A stretch of DNA of 64,000 nucleotides from Glandiceps talaboti. Taxonomy: Eukaryota; Hemichordata; Enteropneusta; Spengelidae. The translations under genes and the position numbers were made by a program. Positions 33,737-44,349 of the stretch are shown here, one piece after another (position 1 is the first letter of the stretch; every line of letters begins with the position of its first letter). The stretch lies in NCBI RefSeq assembly GCF_964340395.1, contig NC_135554.1, positions 7,986,975 through 8,050,974 of the forward strand. The letters are read 5' to 3'. The notes below the pieces were generated by a model. That model did no database searches and had not been told where the DNA came from. It saw nothing but the letters and a program-made list of their open reading frames with translations.

Positions 33737-35401
33737 TTAGGATTGTTTTTGACTTTTTGATGGTTTACCTTTTGTTCGTGTGTGTTCTCTTATTTTCTTG
33801 ATGAGTTTGTAGATACGTGCTTTCTGTGCTGCGACAAGTGGTTGGGTTGATCGATAGTTATGGAGATCTTTTGCGAGTTGTTTTAAATTTGGATTGAATT
33901 CAATGCATAGTTCGATTATCTTTCTTGAATGTTTGCTTTCTTCTAAAAATTCTTCAATTGATTGTACTGTTACGTCGTTGAGAAGTGATGATTCTGAGAT
34001 ATCTGACATGGTGGATTCGTTGTCATCCATATCTTTCGTTGTATCTCTTGAACTCTCTTCTGTTGTTTCCCCTCCGATGCTTTGGAGGGAAAGAGGCGAG
34101 TAAGAAGGGCTTGGTGCGGCTTCAGTATATGTGTTGTTATCTGTGTTGTATAGCTGATCATCCCGTGGCGCAGTAAAGTCAGATAGCCCGGACAAGGCGA
34201 GCGAAAAAGATGGTGCTGGGGATGACACTGGAGACTGCTGTGTAAAAGAAATGTTCGGGGTTGAAGGAAGAGGTGAAGGAGGGGTTCGTACCCTCTCTTC
34301 GACTTGAATGTTCGTACTTGTTTTGTTTTTTGGTGTGTCGTCTTCGTTGTCATTGTTCATTTCGTGTTCTGTGTCTGAATTTAAGTTCATGAGTTCTTCA
34401 TCGTTGTGTTCGTTTCTGTTAGTTTCTACTGCTTCTTCTTCATCGTGTGTAGTATCGGTATCGTTGTTTAGTTTGTTGTCACGAATGGTCTTTTGGTTAT
34501 CGTTGTTGTCATGATCATTTGCAGTGATGGTTGAATGACCAGTGTTCATCACTTGTTCTGTGACGTTGTTGACAGCTGATCGGGTGTTGTTGGTATTTTC
34601 TGTTGTATTATTCATATGTTGATCGGTGTTACTGGAATGTGCGTTATTGTCATTTACAACCTGTTGATGTTCATCTTGGTTAATGGCGGTCATATTGGGG
34701 TTATTTTCACTTTCATTTTCGGGTGGTGTTTGTTCTTGTTGGCAGTTGCGTTGTATATGTCCCTTTTGTTTACATTTGAAGCATCGAATTTCGTCTGTTG
34801 ATAAATAAACTTTATAGTTTCTGTCTTCGAACTGGATGAAGGTTGGCCAATCTACAATTCCGTTGAGATCGTTGTCGAGTAGAACGTATGCTTGTCTTCG
34901 GAATGATTTAACATGTTTTAGGCTCTCAGTTTTACATCCTAGTGGAATGGTTTTAATGGCACTTACGATTTTTCCAAATCTTGATAATTCGTGTTCGATA
35001 GATTGGTTGGGAATGAATGGTGGTACACCGGAAACGACGACTTTTGTTGCTGGTTTTGCGAGTGGTTCTATATATATTGAGTAGCCACCGACTTCGACTC
35101 CTTTGACACACAGTGTTTCGACCCAGGTGACTGAATTAAAGAAGACGATTACTGATCCATTAGCTCTAGGTGCAGCTTTGATATTCTCTGGTCCAGTTAT
35201 AGTGGCCATAGCGCGAAGATAGACCTCCACACTGACACCTTCCAGTGATTCACATTTGACACCATGTTTCTGAGTCATACCAGCAATTGACGAGGGTGGG
35301 GTACCGTGGGTTTGGGCGGCCATATTGTCTTTGTTTGCCACCCACGGGTACCTGGATTGACATCCACGGAGATCACAACAATCCTTCAAATAATTCACCA
35401 A
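33737..35401 (-). CDS. LINE ORF1 with CCHC zinc knuckle
   Basis: An intact 554-residue frame. The first 200 residues (V-E-V-Y-L-R-A-M, V-V-V-S-G-V-P-P-F-I) resemble the RRM-like front part of Tx1-type ORF1, and C-F-K-C-K-Q-K-G-H-I-Q-R-N-C at about residue 206 is a gag-type zinc knuckle. The rest is asparagine-, aspartate- and serine-rich low-complexity sequence, ending in a basic tail. ORF1 proteins bind element RNA. The true start may be Met27 (M-A-A-Q). It sits upstream of the endonuclease with a gap of about 15 nt, as in related elements. Confidence 0.82.
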   Translation of the reverse strand: MVNYLKDCCDLRGCQSRYPWVANKDNMAAQTHGTPPSSIAGMTQKHGVKCESLEGVSVEVYLRAMATITGPENIKAAPRANGSVIVFFNSVTWVETLCVKGVEVGGYSIYIEPLAKPATKVVVSGVPPFIPNQSIEHELSRFGKIVSAIKTIPLGCKTESLKHVKSFRRQAYVLLDNDLNGIVDWPTFIQFEDRNYKVYLSTDEIRCFKCKQKGHIQRNCQQEQTPPENESENNPNMTAINQDEHQQVVNDNNAHSSNTDQHMNNTTENTNNTRSAVNNVTEQVMNTGHSTITANDHDNNDNQKTIRDNKLNNDTDTTHDEEEAVETNRNEHNDEELMNLNSDTEHEMNNDNEDDTPKNKTSTNIQVEERVRTPPSPLPSTPNISFTQQSPVSSPAPSFSLALSGLSDFTAPRDDQLYNTDNNTYTEAAPSPSYSPLSLQSIGGETTEESSRDTTKDMDDNESTMSDISESSLLNDVTVQSIEEFLEESKHSRKIIELCIEFNPNLKQLAKDLHNYRSTQPLVAAQKARIYKLIKKIREHTRTKGKPSKSQKQS

Positions 35402-35531
35402 TAAAGTTAATCAGATTCTTCCAAAATGTCTAAATAAAGTCTGATGGGTGTGATTAATGTTCCTTGGATTCGGAGCTGCGAAAAAGACGACAATATACCA
35501 GAGCTTCGTCCTAACACGTCATTCCAGTATG

Positions 35532-35582
35532 GTCATCATCATCACCACCATCACCACCATCATCATCATCATCATCATCACC
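35532..35582. repeat. (ATC)n-like microsatellite at the LINE 5' boundary
   Basis: catcatcatcaccacc-type tract at the 5' edge of the minus-strand LINE, same orientation as 29511-29567. Confidence 0.85.
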
Positions 35583-35881
35583 AATGATCATCGTGGCGCA
35601 TCTTTGTTGCCCACAAGCGATGATGATGTTGCAAAGTTATAGTATCATCGTCACCCATGGGCGACGGGGATGTTGCAAAGGTGAATCAGTGCATACCATC
35701 ATCGCATATTTGTATACTAGTATATATTTGTGTGTTTGTTTATATATGTGTGTGTCTGTGTCTGAGTGCGTGTGTGAAAAGAAACAAAGTGATCCGCTTT
35801 TAAAAAATGATACATGTAAGTTTAACAGTGATTCTGTGTAAAAATAGCTTATTAGTTCTACTTGTTTCTATTTACATAAAG

Positions 35882-36013
35882 GCACAGTGAGACTCTTCAA
35901 CGGAACTTCCAAGAATAGAGGTCATGTGCAAATGTACATTGGGGAAGAATGGATCAGTGTTGGCGAACGGTTTTGGGGTGAAACAAATGCTGACGTGGTT
36001 TGCAATGAGCTTG
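35882..36013 (+). CDS. SRCR domain 5, first half exon (first Cys lost)
   Basis: A 132-nt phase 1-1 exon between ataaag (ends 35881) and gtgagt at 36014. T-V-R-L-F-N-G, G-H-V-Q-M-Y-I-G-E-E-W, A-D-V-V-C-N-E-L-G. The usual T-V-C before the D-x-x-W stretch is S-V-G here, so the first conserved cysteine is missing while the frame and splice sites are intact. Confidence 0.8.
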
Positions 36014-36322
36014 GTGAGTTTGACATTTTTTTCTAGATATTTCTTTTCAAATCTCGGAAGTTTAATAATTGTAATGTATAGCTGCGAATTGCAGCTCAGT
36101 AGACTCCATAATAGGAAGATAATTAGTGTGGCCTGTAAACACCAATATTGCTTGAGGTAGCATTTCACCACGTATGCTGTTGTTTAAAGCTATCGATCTA
36201 TATCCCGATATATGCTGTTCTTTCTCTCAACGTGCTAATCCCACGGACTAAAGTTTGATAAGTGATGGTGCCACAGTAACATGCGGTATCACTGGACCTG
36301 TTTGATGTTTGAACAAATTTGC

Positions 36323-36481
<159 letters not shown>

Positions 36482-36530
36482 GATTTATTGAAATAGTCGA
36501 CAACGAATAGTATTTGTGTATGTCTTTCAG

Positions 36531-36698
36531 GCTATTTCCTCGGAGGAGACTTTGACATATGTGATGACTGTATATCGCCATTACCTGTGAATGTGAGTGA
36601 GGTGCAGTGTACTGGTAAAGAACGCAGTATACATAACTGCCAACACCAAATTGTACCATATGGCAACTCACCAGGGCTCATAACAGCTGTTTGCCAAG
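36531..36698 (+). CDS. SRCR domain 5, second half exon (extra CxxC)
   Basis: A 168-nt phase 1-1 exon between ctttcag (ends 36530) and gtgagg at 36699. G-Y-F-L-G-G, V-Q-C-T-G-K-E-R-S-I-H-N-C and A-V-C-Q-G are standard. The third expected cysteine (before the H) is lost, and two new cysteines appear as I-C-D-D-C near the start. Together with the loss in the first half this implies a rewired disulfide set. Confidence 0.8.
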
Positions 36699-36892
36699 GT
36701 GAGGTTTTATCGCTAACACTGAAGTCATACATATCCCCTCGTATGGTAAACACTTTTGTTAGAAAATAATGCCATGTAGAAGGCAATTTAGCGGCATGCA
36801 ATTAACACCGTTAACCAAACATATAATTGTAGTCGTAGAGTATTTGAATATTGTGAGAGAATGAGACATTAACATAAAGTGTAACAACAAAA

Positions 36893-37262
36893 TTCGTGGT
36901 TCCGATTACGGTCAATTTTTGGAATAGATGGGGTAGGTAGATGTTTTACTTTATATTTTTTTAAAACATTGTTTTCATATTCACTGTCTCGTGTATTTGT
37001 GTTTCTGTTGTTTTCCATATGGTCTCCATGTATGTTATTGATTTCTTTCCATCAGATATACAGCCATTACAGATTGAAAAAACATTCTCTTTTAAGTTGA
37101 TGTCAGTTTCTTCATCCACTATTTCTTGCGAGACTTCACAGTTTTTTTTCCGATTTACTTTTGTTTTCTCGAATACGGAAAACAAAGTTTAGGATCGGTG
37201 TGAAAAAGTAGGTGAGGTTGGGTAACCGGAACAAAATAATTCTTTGTTTTATAATTAGGCCT
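36893..37262. repeat. TTAGGCCTAA MITE family, copy 2
   Basis: Shares gtggttccgattacg, aatagatggggtaggtagat and gggtaaccggaacaaa with the copy at 6018-6358, ending attaggcctaat near 37262. Confidence 0.65.
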
Positions 37263-37543
37263 AATTGAAGCATAACAAACTTATTGCGGCAAGACACTTT
37301 GCAAAATTAATATACGTGCCACCCCACCTCCTTTGTACGGTCAGAGTTTGCAAGGTCCCATATGTTTTCTTGCTCCCCCTTTCCAATTTGTCCTCAGTGA
37401 CCCCCTCCCCTTAAATTCAGGTCGTTCCGTAAGTGTAGTCTGGCATGGCAAAGTGTCGTCCAATCATAATTCAACAATACGACATAGAATATGTAATACA
37501 TTCTGCACAGTTCCATTTATTTTAAATGTACATTCTATTTCAG

Positions 37544-37678
37544 TACCTGAAGTACGGTTAACTGCTGGTGCAACCCCCTACTTAGGACGCATTGAGATCA
37601 AATACAAGGACGAGTGGGAAACGGTCTGTGCTGACACTTGGAACCAAAATACAGCAGATGTAGTCTGTCATCAAATAG
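37544..37678 (+). CDS. SRCR domain 6, first half exon
   Basis: A 135-nt phase 1-1 exon between ttcag (ends 37543) and gtaatt at 37679. P-E-V-R-L-T-A-G-A-T-P-Y-L-G-R-I-E-I-K and W-E-T-V-C-A-D-T-W, A-D-V-V-C-H-Q-I-G. Both cysteines present. Confidence 0.83.
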
Positions 37679-37942
37679 GTAATTCTAGCCGTTTAAATTC
37701 ATACTTTCCAATCTTAGTCATTCAAACGGGTTCACATAACACACTTGAGCAGACACATACAGATTGACTAGAGTTTTAGTACTACGTAACGTGTACAGGT
37801 TACAAGTCTCAGAAGGGCAGTGGTTTTGCAGGATAGCTTGGGGGTCGATGTAAGTGATTAGTATTTTCCTCAGTTTAAAATGAAAAAAAGAATGACGGGA
37901 ATGATATAATTCTACACATTGCGACGTTTTTATCATCAACAG

Positions 37943-38131
37943 GCTCGGAACTTGGATCAAAGAGTCTAGTGCCCCCATTTGTCTTCGGTCCTGGAACTGG
38001 AAATATAGGTATACGTCAACTTGACTGCGTAGGTCATGAACATAGCATAGCTTTCTGCCCGTCAATGCCGATGAAAACCGAAATGCAATCACATTGTACA
38101 CATGGCAACGATGCTGGTGTGCAATGTAAAG
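37943..38131 (+). CDS. SRCR domain 6, second half exon
   Basis: A 189-nt phase 1-1 exon between caacag (ends 37942) and gtatgt at 38132. I-R-Q-L-D-C-V-G-H-E-H-S-I-A-F-C, S-H-C-T-H and A-G-V-Q-C-K-G give the four cysteines. The longest second-half exon of the array. A (CATA)n tract starts about 15 nt into the next intron. Confidence 0.83.
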
Positions 38132-38147
38132 GTATGTCTGTATATAG

Positions 38148-38200
38148 CATACATACATACATACATACATACATACATACATACATACATACATACATGG
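38148..38200. repeat. (CATA)n microsatellite
   Basis: Tetranucleotide tract directly after the SRCR6 second-half donor, followed by (GGAT)n at 38236-38258. Confidence 0.95.
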
Positions 38201-38401
38201 TATACATATATGGTATAGTTATAACATGATGCATGATGGATGGATGGATGGATGGATGCGTGGATATTTTTCTATGTGGGTGTGTTCGTGTGCCAGTGCT
38301 GTCTTAGTACATAGTAAACAAATGTGACAAACATAAGCATTAGGTAAATCGATATCGATCAATTCAATAAGATCATTTCACATCATGTATTTATTTTTAA
38401 G

Positions 38402-38536
38402 CACCATATCGATTTGTACCAATGGATGATTCGCCGTTCAGTGGCCGAGTAGAAGCTTACATTAATGGCGAATGGAGAAGAATTATTCACAACAACTGGG
38501 GAGTGAACGCTGCAACGAAGCTGTGTAGAGAGTTAG
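38402..38536 (+). CDS. SRCR domain 7, first half exon (degenerate)
   Basis: A 135-nt phase 1-1 exon between tttttaag (ends 38401) and gtatgt at 38537. It keeps S-G-R-V-E-A-Y-I-N-G-E-W and L-C-R-E-L-G, but the conserved T-V-C-D-D-x-W is R-I-I-H-N-N-W, so the first cysteine is gone. Confidence 0.8.
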
Positions 38537-38934
38537 GTATGTAATAGTGTTTACTATATATACCAAGCATAGTTTTCAATGTAATTCAAAATAGAGGGAA
38601 CGCATCGAACTTGTGCAGTTGTGTAGTGGTGTTGGGGGTGGTGGAGATTATATTCTGCCTTGGAATGTTAGATCCCAATGGACTTAATGAACAATCAAAT
38701 CATCAGCTATCTAACCGTACTTCCAATTTTGATTTAAATGTAGAGCCAGTACTTCCCACTATGCATATGCTGCACTATACCACATTAACGTACTACTGTT
38801 ACAATAGTTATAATCGCGCTCGACCATCTATATTTACAAACACAGGCTTATGGTAACATTGTCTGGAACGTTTAGGGCAACTACACTACTACCAAAGTTG
38901 TATTTCGGAATAAGGGCATATAGGAATATATCAG

Positions 38935-39072
38935 TTATTACCCAATATTACTTCTTCGTTCGTCGTATCCGTGCCGTTTCCACAACATGACTTGTGTCGC
39001 GATGAGTGCGAGGAAATAGAACTCGCAGGTGCCGGTGATACGACGAACGAAGTGGTGATATTGGGTAATAAC
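38935..39072. repeat. Foldback element
   Basis: Arms ttattacccaatattacttc / its complement near 39052-39072, continuing through cgttcgtcgtatc and gatacgacgaacg (38958-38970 and 39038-39050). Total about 138 nt with a GC-richer loop. A related phrase gtgatacgaggaacgaagag occurs at about 7664 and 10055. Confidence 0.7.
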
Positions 39073-39154
39073 CTCATAGTATCTTCCTTGGCCAACCATC
39101 CATGTGGCTTTGAAAAAAAATCGTAACTGTTTGATTTGTCATTTCATCTCATAG

Positions 39155-39328
39155 GACTACCATCTCTAATAACCACAAAGAAGTCCCGTACTCTAAGCGG
39201 CCACCGTTCTGGGTTAACAACTCTTGAACTACAATGCAATGACGACATCTTAATGGACGACACAGAGCCTCTTATCAACTTCCTTGATCCCTCTAATGTA
39301 TCACGCGATGCTGTGGTTCAATGCCAGG
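39155..39328 (+). CDS. SRCR domain 7, second half exon (degenerate)
   Basis: A 174-nt phase 1-1 exon between cataggacceptor ag (ends 39154) and gtaagt at 39329. G-L-P-S-L at the start, L-E-L-Q-C-N-D and V-V-Q-C-Q-G remain, but the two middle cysteines are absent. With its first half, SRCR7 keeps three of six cysteines, the weakest copy, yet splice sites and frame are preserved, so it is probably still translated. Confidence 0.72.
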
Positions 39329-39675
39329 GTAAGTCTGGTGATACACTTTATTTTAAAAGCAATGTGAATGTCTGTGTGGGACGTTCTTCATATGCAAATT
39401 TCTTTTCGGAACAAAGTCAATTATTTCCTTCTACAAGTAACTGGGGTTATTTGTAACTTAAAAGTATACAACGACGAATACATGATTTAGTTAAGAGTGG
39501 TGAAAGTGGATGGTTGGGTGACGAATAGAGAAGTGTTGCTTTCTGTATGTGTCTACAGTGGGAACACTGAAGTAATAATTAAATTAAGTGTATCAAATGT
39601 TTGAAAATGTGCACCAAGTGCGATGTTGTGTCTTCTTTACTTACATTTTGACAACCTTCATGGACTTGATTTCAG

Positions 39676-39807
39676 GACCGGTTCGTCTTGAGAATGGCTA
39701 CAATCGCAACGATGGGTTCTTACAAGTGTATTACAATGGCACTTGGAGAAACGTATGCATGAAGGATTTTGACGATTACGACGGAAATGTTGCATGTCGA
39801 GATGTAG
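39676..39807 (+). CDS. SRCR domain 8, first half exon
   Basis: A 132-nt phase 1-1 exon between ttcag (ends 39675) and gtaagg at 39808. P-V-R-L-E-N-G-Y, G-F-L-Q-V-Y-Y-N-G-T-W-R-N-V-C and N-V-A-C-R-D-V-G. Its donor touches the left end of a 3-kb TIR element that begins at 39812, so intron base +5 is supplied by the element. Confidence 0.82.
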
Positions 39808-40797
39808 GTAAGGGACCGGACAGAATTTACGGCAGGGGGGGGGGCCTGGGGAGAAATTATCTCTGACTTGGTTTTTTTCCTGCCCCCCCCCCCCATCCAC
39901 TGTGACCAAAATTTCACAGCCCCCCCCTTTCAAAAGTATAAAAATTTCATGGCCCCCCCCAAAAAAAAAAAGAAAAAAGAAAAAAAAAGTGCACAATATC
40001 CTGCCCCCTACAATAACTAAAAAGAGTACAAATTTTTTTGTTACTGTAGCACAACTGTAATATTTCTTTTGGTACTACTATTATGTTACTATTTCAGCCC
40101 AAACAACTTAGTAGTTGTAGAGGAAGTTTTTTAGAAAACAAAACAAAATAAAACATTTTGACTATACATGTAATCATACACATGTGGTATAATCTTGTTT
40201 ATTTCCCAACTAGACACCATAAGTAGTCATCACTTAATACCAAGGCATTTGATGTGGTGGTTTTAACTGTCATTCACTGATACATACACAGAAACACAGA
40301 CACAGAGTAAACACACATTCACATGCGTGATTTGTGAAAAACTGTAGTGGGGACATTTGTTGGGAGTATCTAAGGACATCACATCACCTACATAGTGTAT
40401 TCAAATATCTATTTATACTCATAACACAATAACTATCTAATGTCAGACATTTGTGGTAGTCATGAAGTGCTAGCAAACTAAGGATTTTATGCACACTTAG
40501 GTCTGAAAAATATAGCTTTCACTTTCCTACACCAAATGCATTACCAATACACATGTAAATGTAAGACATTTGTGACTTCATGAAAGTGCAAAGAAATTCA
40601 GAATGTTGTGGAATGCTTAGATGTAATCAATATGCTTTCAGTTCCAAAACCATACATATTTAAACCTATAGTGTCAGGCATTTGTGACTTCATGATGGGG
40701 ACAGCAAATTCAGAATTGTATTCAATACACTGTACAGTGATCAGATGAGTATTACTCACAGTTTTCTAAACCTTCACATTAAGCTTGAAGTGCAGTG

Positions 40798-41960
40798 CAG
40801 GGCCGTAGCCTGACCAAATTGCCGAGGGGGACAGAACTTTGTGTTGGTGCAATCATGCATTTAAAATTTAGAAAAATGCTAATTTACATAAATTTGCTTG
40901 TAATTTACATAATACATATTTTAGCATACGCAATTATATATATGTAAGGTCAGAAAAAAATGCTGGTCAACGGGTAACCTAACCCATCACATTGAGTAAG
41001 TAGGTCGGTTTCATTTTTTCACAATGCTTGACAAGGATAAAACAAACCATATATAATGACAGCAAAATAATTCAGGTCGAGTTTAGATAGCACTTATTCA
41101 GTCATCTTGATACTATCTCATGTAATTTGTCTGCATAGCTACATTTAGGAAATGTACACAATTTACGGTTAAACAAATGGTGTAGTTCCCTCTCTTCTCA
41201 AAAAATGTTAAGCCCCACCAATTGAAACTCAAGCATTATTTTAGCCACCCCTTCTCAGGCTTCTGTCAACTACACCGTGACTCCAGTGGAGATATGAAAT
41301 CATATGGTACAATGATGCATTGGAAGAAGACAACTCCAAAGGTGAAAAAAAATTGAAAATAAGACAGTGTAGGAGGCCATTTAAAGGCATAAAATATCAA
41401 ACCATAGACATAATAAAATACCAGAATTGAAACAATTATGCTATGTATTACACATTATCTGGAAGTGTATTTTGTTGTGGCAAAGCTGAAAGATATTATG
41501 CGGATGTGCACATGGTAAATGACTTCTCCTGAAGTTTAATTTCCTTCCAAAAAATCCCGAAAAAGAATTTCAAGACTTTCAGACTTTTGATGGTCGTAAA
41601 CTTTTGTTCAATTCTTTTTAGTGCACCTTGGATATTTAATCTCAATTCATGCTTGTATGCAACATCAGAGCCAAGTAGACCACTGTATAAGATATTATAT
41701 AATTTGGAATAGACTCAAATGTATATTGTTACATGTACTAGTCAGAAAATATAAAGAAATATCCTTTTAGCCATGAGTCAGTGTACAGTCACTTTAGTGA
41801 ACTATCCATTGAAATCGCGCATGCTAGGAATCGCCACGACGTAAATAACGATTTTAATAGCTCTATTCAAAAAGTAGCTTTTTTTCTTGCTTTTTTCCCC
41901 CCAAATCTCAGGAGGGGCAGCTGCCCCCCTTGCCCCCCCCCCCCGCAGGCTACGGTACTG
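40798..41960. mobile_element. hAT-like non-autonomous element nested in the Harbinger-like element
   Basis: Left end CAGGGCCGTAGCCTG; right end caggctacggtactg, which is its complement with two differences. CAGGG...CCGTAGCC is a common hAT terminal pattern. A five-base repeat CAGTG sits just outside both ends; hAT elements normally give 8 bp, so the duplication is imperfect or eroded. A C-rich run precedes the right end. A fragment of the same family is at 14428-14570. Confidence 0.6.
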
Positions 41961-42181
41961 CAGTGTCAATGATGAATAGCCTTTGCAATACAATCCCTTT
42001 ATTCATAATCTTGAATTTATATAAAGGCAAGTTTCCATGATCCAGCCAGTCTACCTGATCTAGTTTGAACAATAAGGGAGCCATCCTGGTCTTTTTGATG
42101 GCTAGACTCATTTGATTCGCTGTCACTCTCACTGTCACTGTCACTAGTACTTGATGTATACCTACCATGTAGTGTAGTTTA

Positions 42182-42216
42182 ATCACATAAATTACAGGTC
42201 CTATGCTAGTATATTA

Positions 42217-42298
<82 letters not shown>

Positions 42299-42322
42299 CA
42301 TAGGACCTGTAATTTATGTGAT
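42182..42322. repeat. Palindromic element with (TA)n loop
   Basis: Left arm at 42182-42207 (atcacataaattacaggtcc) and right arm at 42297-42322 (ggacctgtaatttatgtgat) are exact complements separated by about 80 nt of mainly (TA)n. Could be a small MITE whose centre expanded. Confidence 0.75.
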
Positions 42323-42385
42323 ATATATATATATACATATGTATCCTTGATGGTAATTCTACACTGAACCTGTTTCCACAGTGCT

Positions 42386-42468
42386 AAAATGTATGTATGT
42401 ATGTATGTATGTATGTATGTATGTATGTATGTATACATATGTGTGTGTGTAAGTGTGTGTGTGTGTGT
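42386..42468. repeat. (TATG)n / (GT)n microsatellite
   Basis: Compound simple repeat within the nested element region. Confidence 0.93.
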
Positions 42469-43266
42469 GAACAGCTTGGAGTATATAAGAGTGATTCAGG
42501 GTGTATCAAATTAATCTTGAGTAGTGTTTTTATGCTTCACTAAATAGGTACATACAAACGTACACACTTCCATGTTAATACATAAATGAAAGTGTAGACA
42601 TTCAATATTAAAGGCGATATCAAGTGCTATCTCATGCAATGCTAAATTTTCTAACATATAATTTTTTTCAATGACAAAATATTTTGCGGCCCCCCCTTTC
42701 AAACCATGGGAATTTTCATGGCCCCCCCTTCAAGCCTCCCATTTTTTTTCATGGCCCTCCCAATTTCTCCCCAGGCCCCCCTCCACTGCCGTAAATTCTG
42801 TCCAGTCCCTAAGGTCAGTTTGTTGATTAGATTCCGAAGGCGACGTTCAGTCGTTCACTGGGCAGAGTTGTGGTTAAATCCACTTACTTGTACGCATTCG
42901 CCACTGTTATGTGTATAATTATAATGTATATTCCTATTATATATACATCAGTCATGTGACTTCCCCTTTTAGTTATTCTGCCATGCTCAATACGCCTGTT
43001 GGCAGTGTTCATTACTCTGTTAAGATGTTCTAGTCACTATTGAAACGATACAATTTCTCTCGGAAATGGTTACAAGGACTTTTCAACCCGTTCATCATTA
43101 GTGTGTACCGAGGGGATCAGTCAGAAGTAAGATCGAAGGGAATTATGTATCCAATTTGAGAGTGGTCTTTTGCTATGAATCTTAAAAACTAGTGTGATTG
43201 AATACACTATTTAACTTCGATATGTTTATGTGACGTCAATAACAGTATTTGTATCATGGTATACAG

Positions 43267-43443
43267 GATTTAACACGGGTGTCGAGAAAATCCTCCGGAA
43301 AGGTAGCGAAATTACATGGATGACGGATAATGTCTGTGACGGCTCGGAGTCATCAATATTCGACTGCTCCCCGTTTCCACCTATAAGAGATAGTGGTTGT
43401 CCGTTGGATCGTGGGGTCAACAATATATATTTGATATGCTACC
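43267..43443 (+). CDS. SRCR domain 8, second half exon
   Basis: A 177-nt phase 1-1 exon between atacag (ends 43266) and gtaagt at 43444. G-F-N-T-G-V then I-T-W-M-T-D-N-V-C-D-G-S-E-S-S-I-F-D-C, S-G-C and L-I-C. The last codon is split after c, so the junction residue with the next exon is proline rather than the usual glycine or alanine. Confidence 0.82.
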
Positions 43444-43932
43444 GTAAGTAAAGCTGAATATGTTCTACGTTGTACCACGGTAAACGTTGTTGGCGGTCAA
43501 AGGCTTGCAATAGTTTGGACATGCTTGTCTTTCGTCCATTACCTGTACAGTTGTAGTTCTTAAATCGGTATGGTGTCAAAATGTTATATTTTAAGGTTCT
43601 AAACATATTGATGGTTAATTAGAAGATGGCGGTTGCCTTAGGACACTAGTATAAATAATATTGTCGTTATGTAGTCGATTAACTTATTACAAATCTGGGA
43701 AAACGGTTCTCAATTCAAACTGTTTGTTTTTGTTCAGACGTATGTACCCAATCTTTTCAGATGGTACAGATGACCCTATCCTAGATTGTTAGAATGTGTT
43801 CGTTCCTTTCACAATAAATCATTTTGTATTAAGGCAACCTATTTATAAGTAACACATCAGCAATACACACATTAGGATTACCTTTTCTTAAGTTTGTTTA
43901 AATTAAAATAAATTCCGTGCTTGTATATGTAT

Positions 43933-43936
<4 letters not shown>

Positions 43937-43980
<44 letters not shown>
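43937..43980. repeat. (GT)n microsatellite
   Basis: Dinucleotide tract about 90 nt upstream of the SRCR9 first-half exon. Confidence 0.95.
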
Positions 43981-44069
43981 CCTTGTTTTTTTCGCAAATG
44001 ACATAAATTGTTTAAACAAGCACAATGCTGAAAATGTATTTATGGTGATTTTTTATTTCAAAATTCCAG

Positions 44070-44204
44070 CGCCACTTCGACTAACAGGGGGAAACGTGCC
44101 CTACGAAGGTCTAGTTGAAATCAGTGTAAACAGTGTCACGTGGAAAAGACTGTGTGTCAATACCTACCAAGAAAACAATACAAGGGTCGTGTGCAGAGAG
44201 CTTG
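44070..44204 (+). CDS. SRCR domain 9, first half exon
   Basis: A 135-nt phase 1-1 exon between ttccag (ends 44069) and gtgagt at 44205. P-L-R-L-T-G-G-N-V-P-Y-E-G-L-V-E-I, W-K-R-L-C-V-N-T-Y and R-V-V-C-R-E-L-G. Both cysteines kept. Confidence 0.84.
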
Positions 44205-44349
44205 GTGAGTTTTATTTGCACTTGTCCCTCTCTACAACCGTCTATTTTGGTTATTTCTTTTTATTTCTAAACATTTTGATGACAATTGATTTTTTTCTAT
44301 CGTTGCTATTTTTAGTTGTCATTAATACTTTAATGACTTACACTTTCAG

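Larger units (their letters stand above)
29568..35531 (-). mobile_element. Near full-length Tx1/L1-like LINE between (ATC)n tracts
   Basis: An element of about 6 kb, antisense in the intron between SRCR4 and SRCR5. It has an ORF1 with a CCHC knuckle, then an ORF2 with AP-type endonuclease, reverse transcriptase and a C-terminal zinc motif, the order of L1/Tx1-clade elements. ORF2 is broken by at least three frameshifts; ORF1 is open. Both outer boundaries fall at (ATC)n repeats in the same orientation, so the element may have inserted into a microsatellite. Boundaries are estimated from where the repeats begin. Confidence 0.8.
39812..42809. mobile_element. 3-kb Harbinger-like TIR element
   Basis: Left end GGGACCGGACAGAATTTACG and right end, as complement, GGGACTGGACAGAATTTACG: 19 of 20 bases match. 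It is flanked on both sides by TAA (39809-39811 and 42810-42812). A 3-bp TWA target duplication and GGG...CCC termini are the PIF/Harbinger pattern. No transposase ORF is seen, so it is non-autonomous. G/C homopolymer runs occur inside both ends. A hAT-like element and a palindromic (TA)n element are nested in it. Confidence 0.72.
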
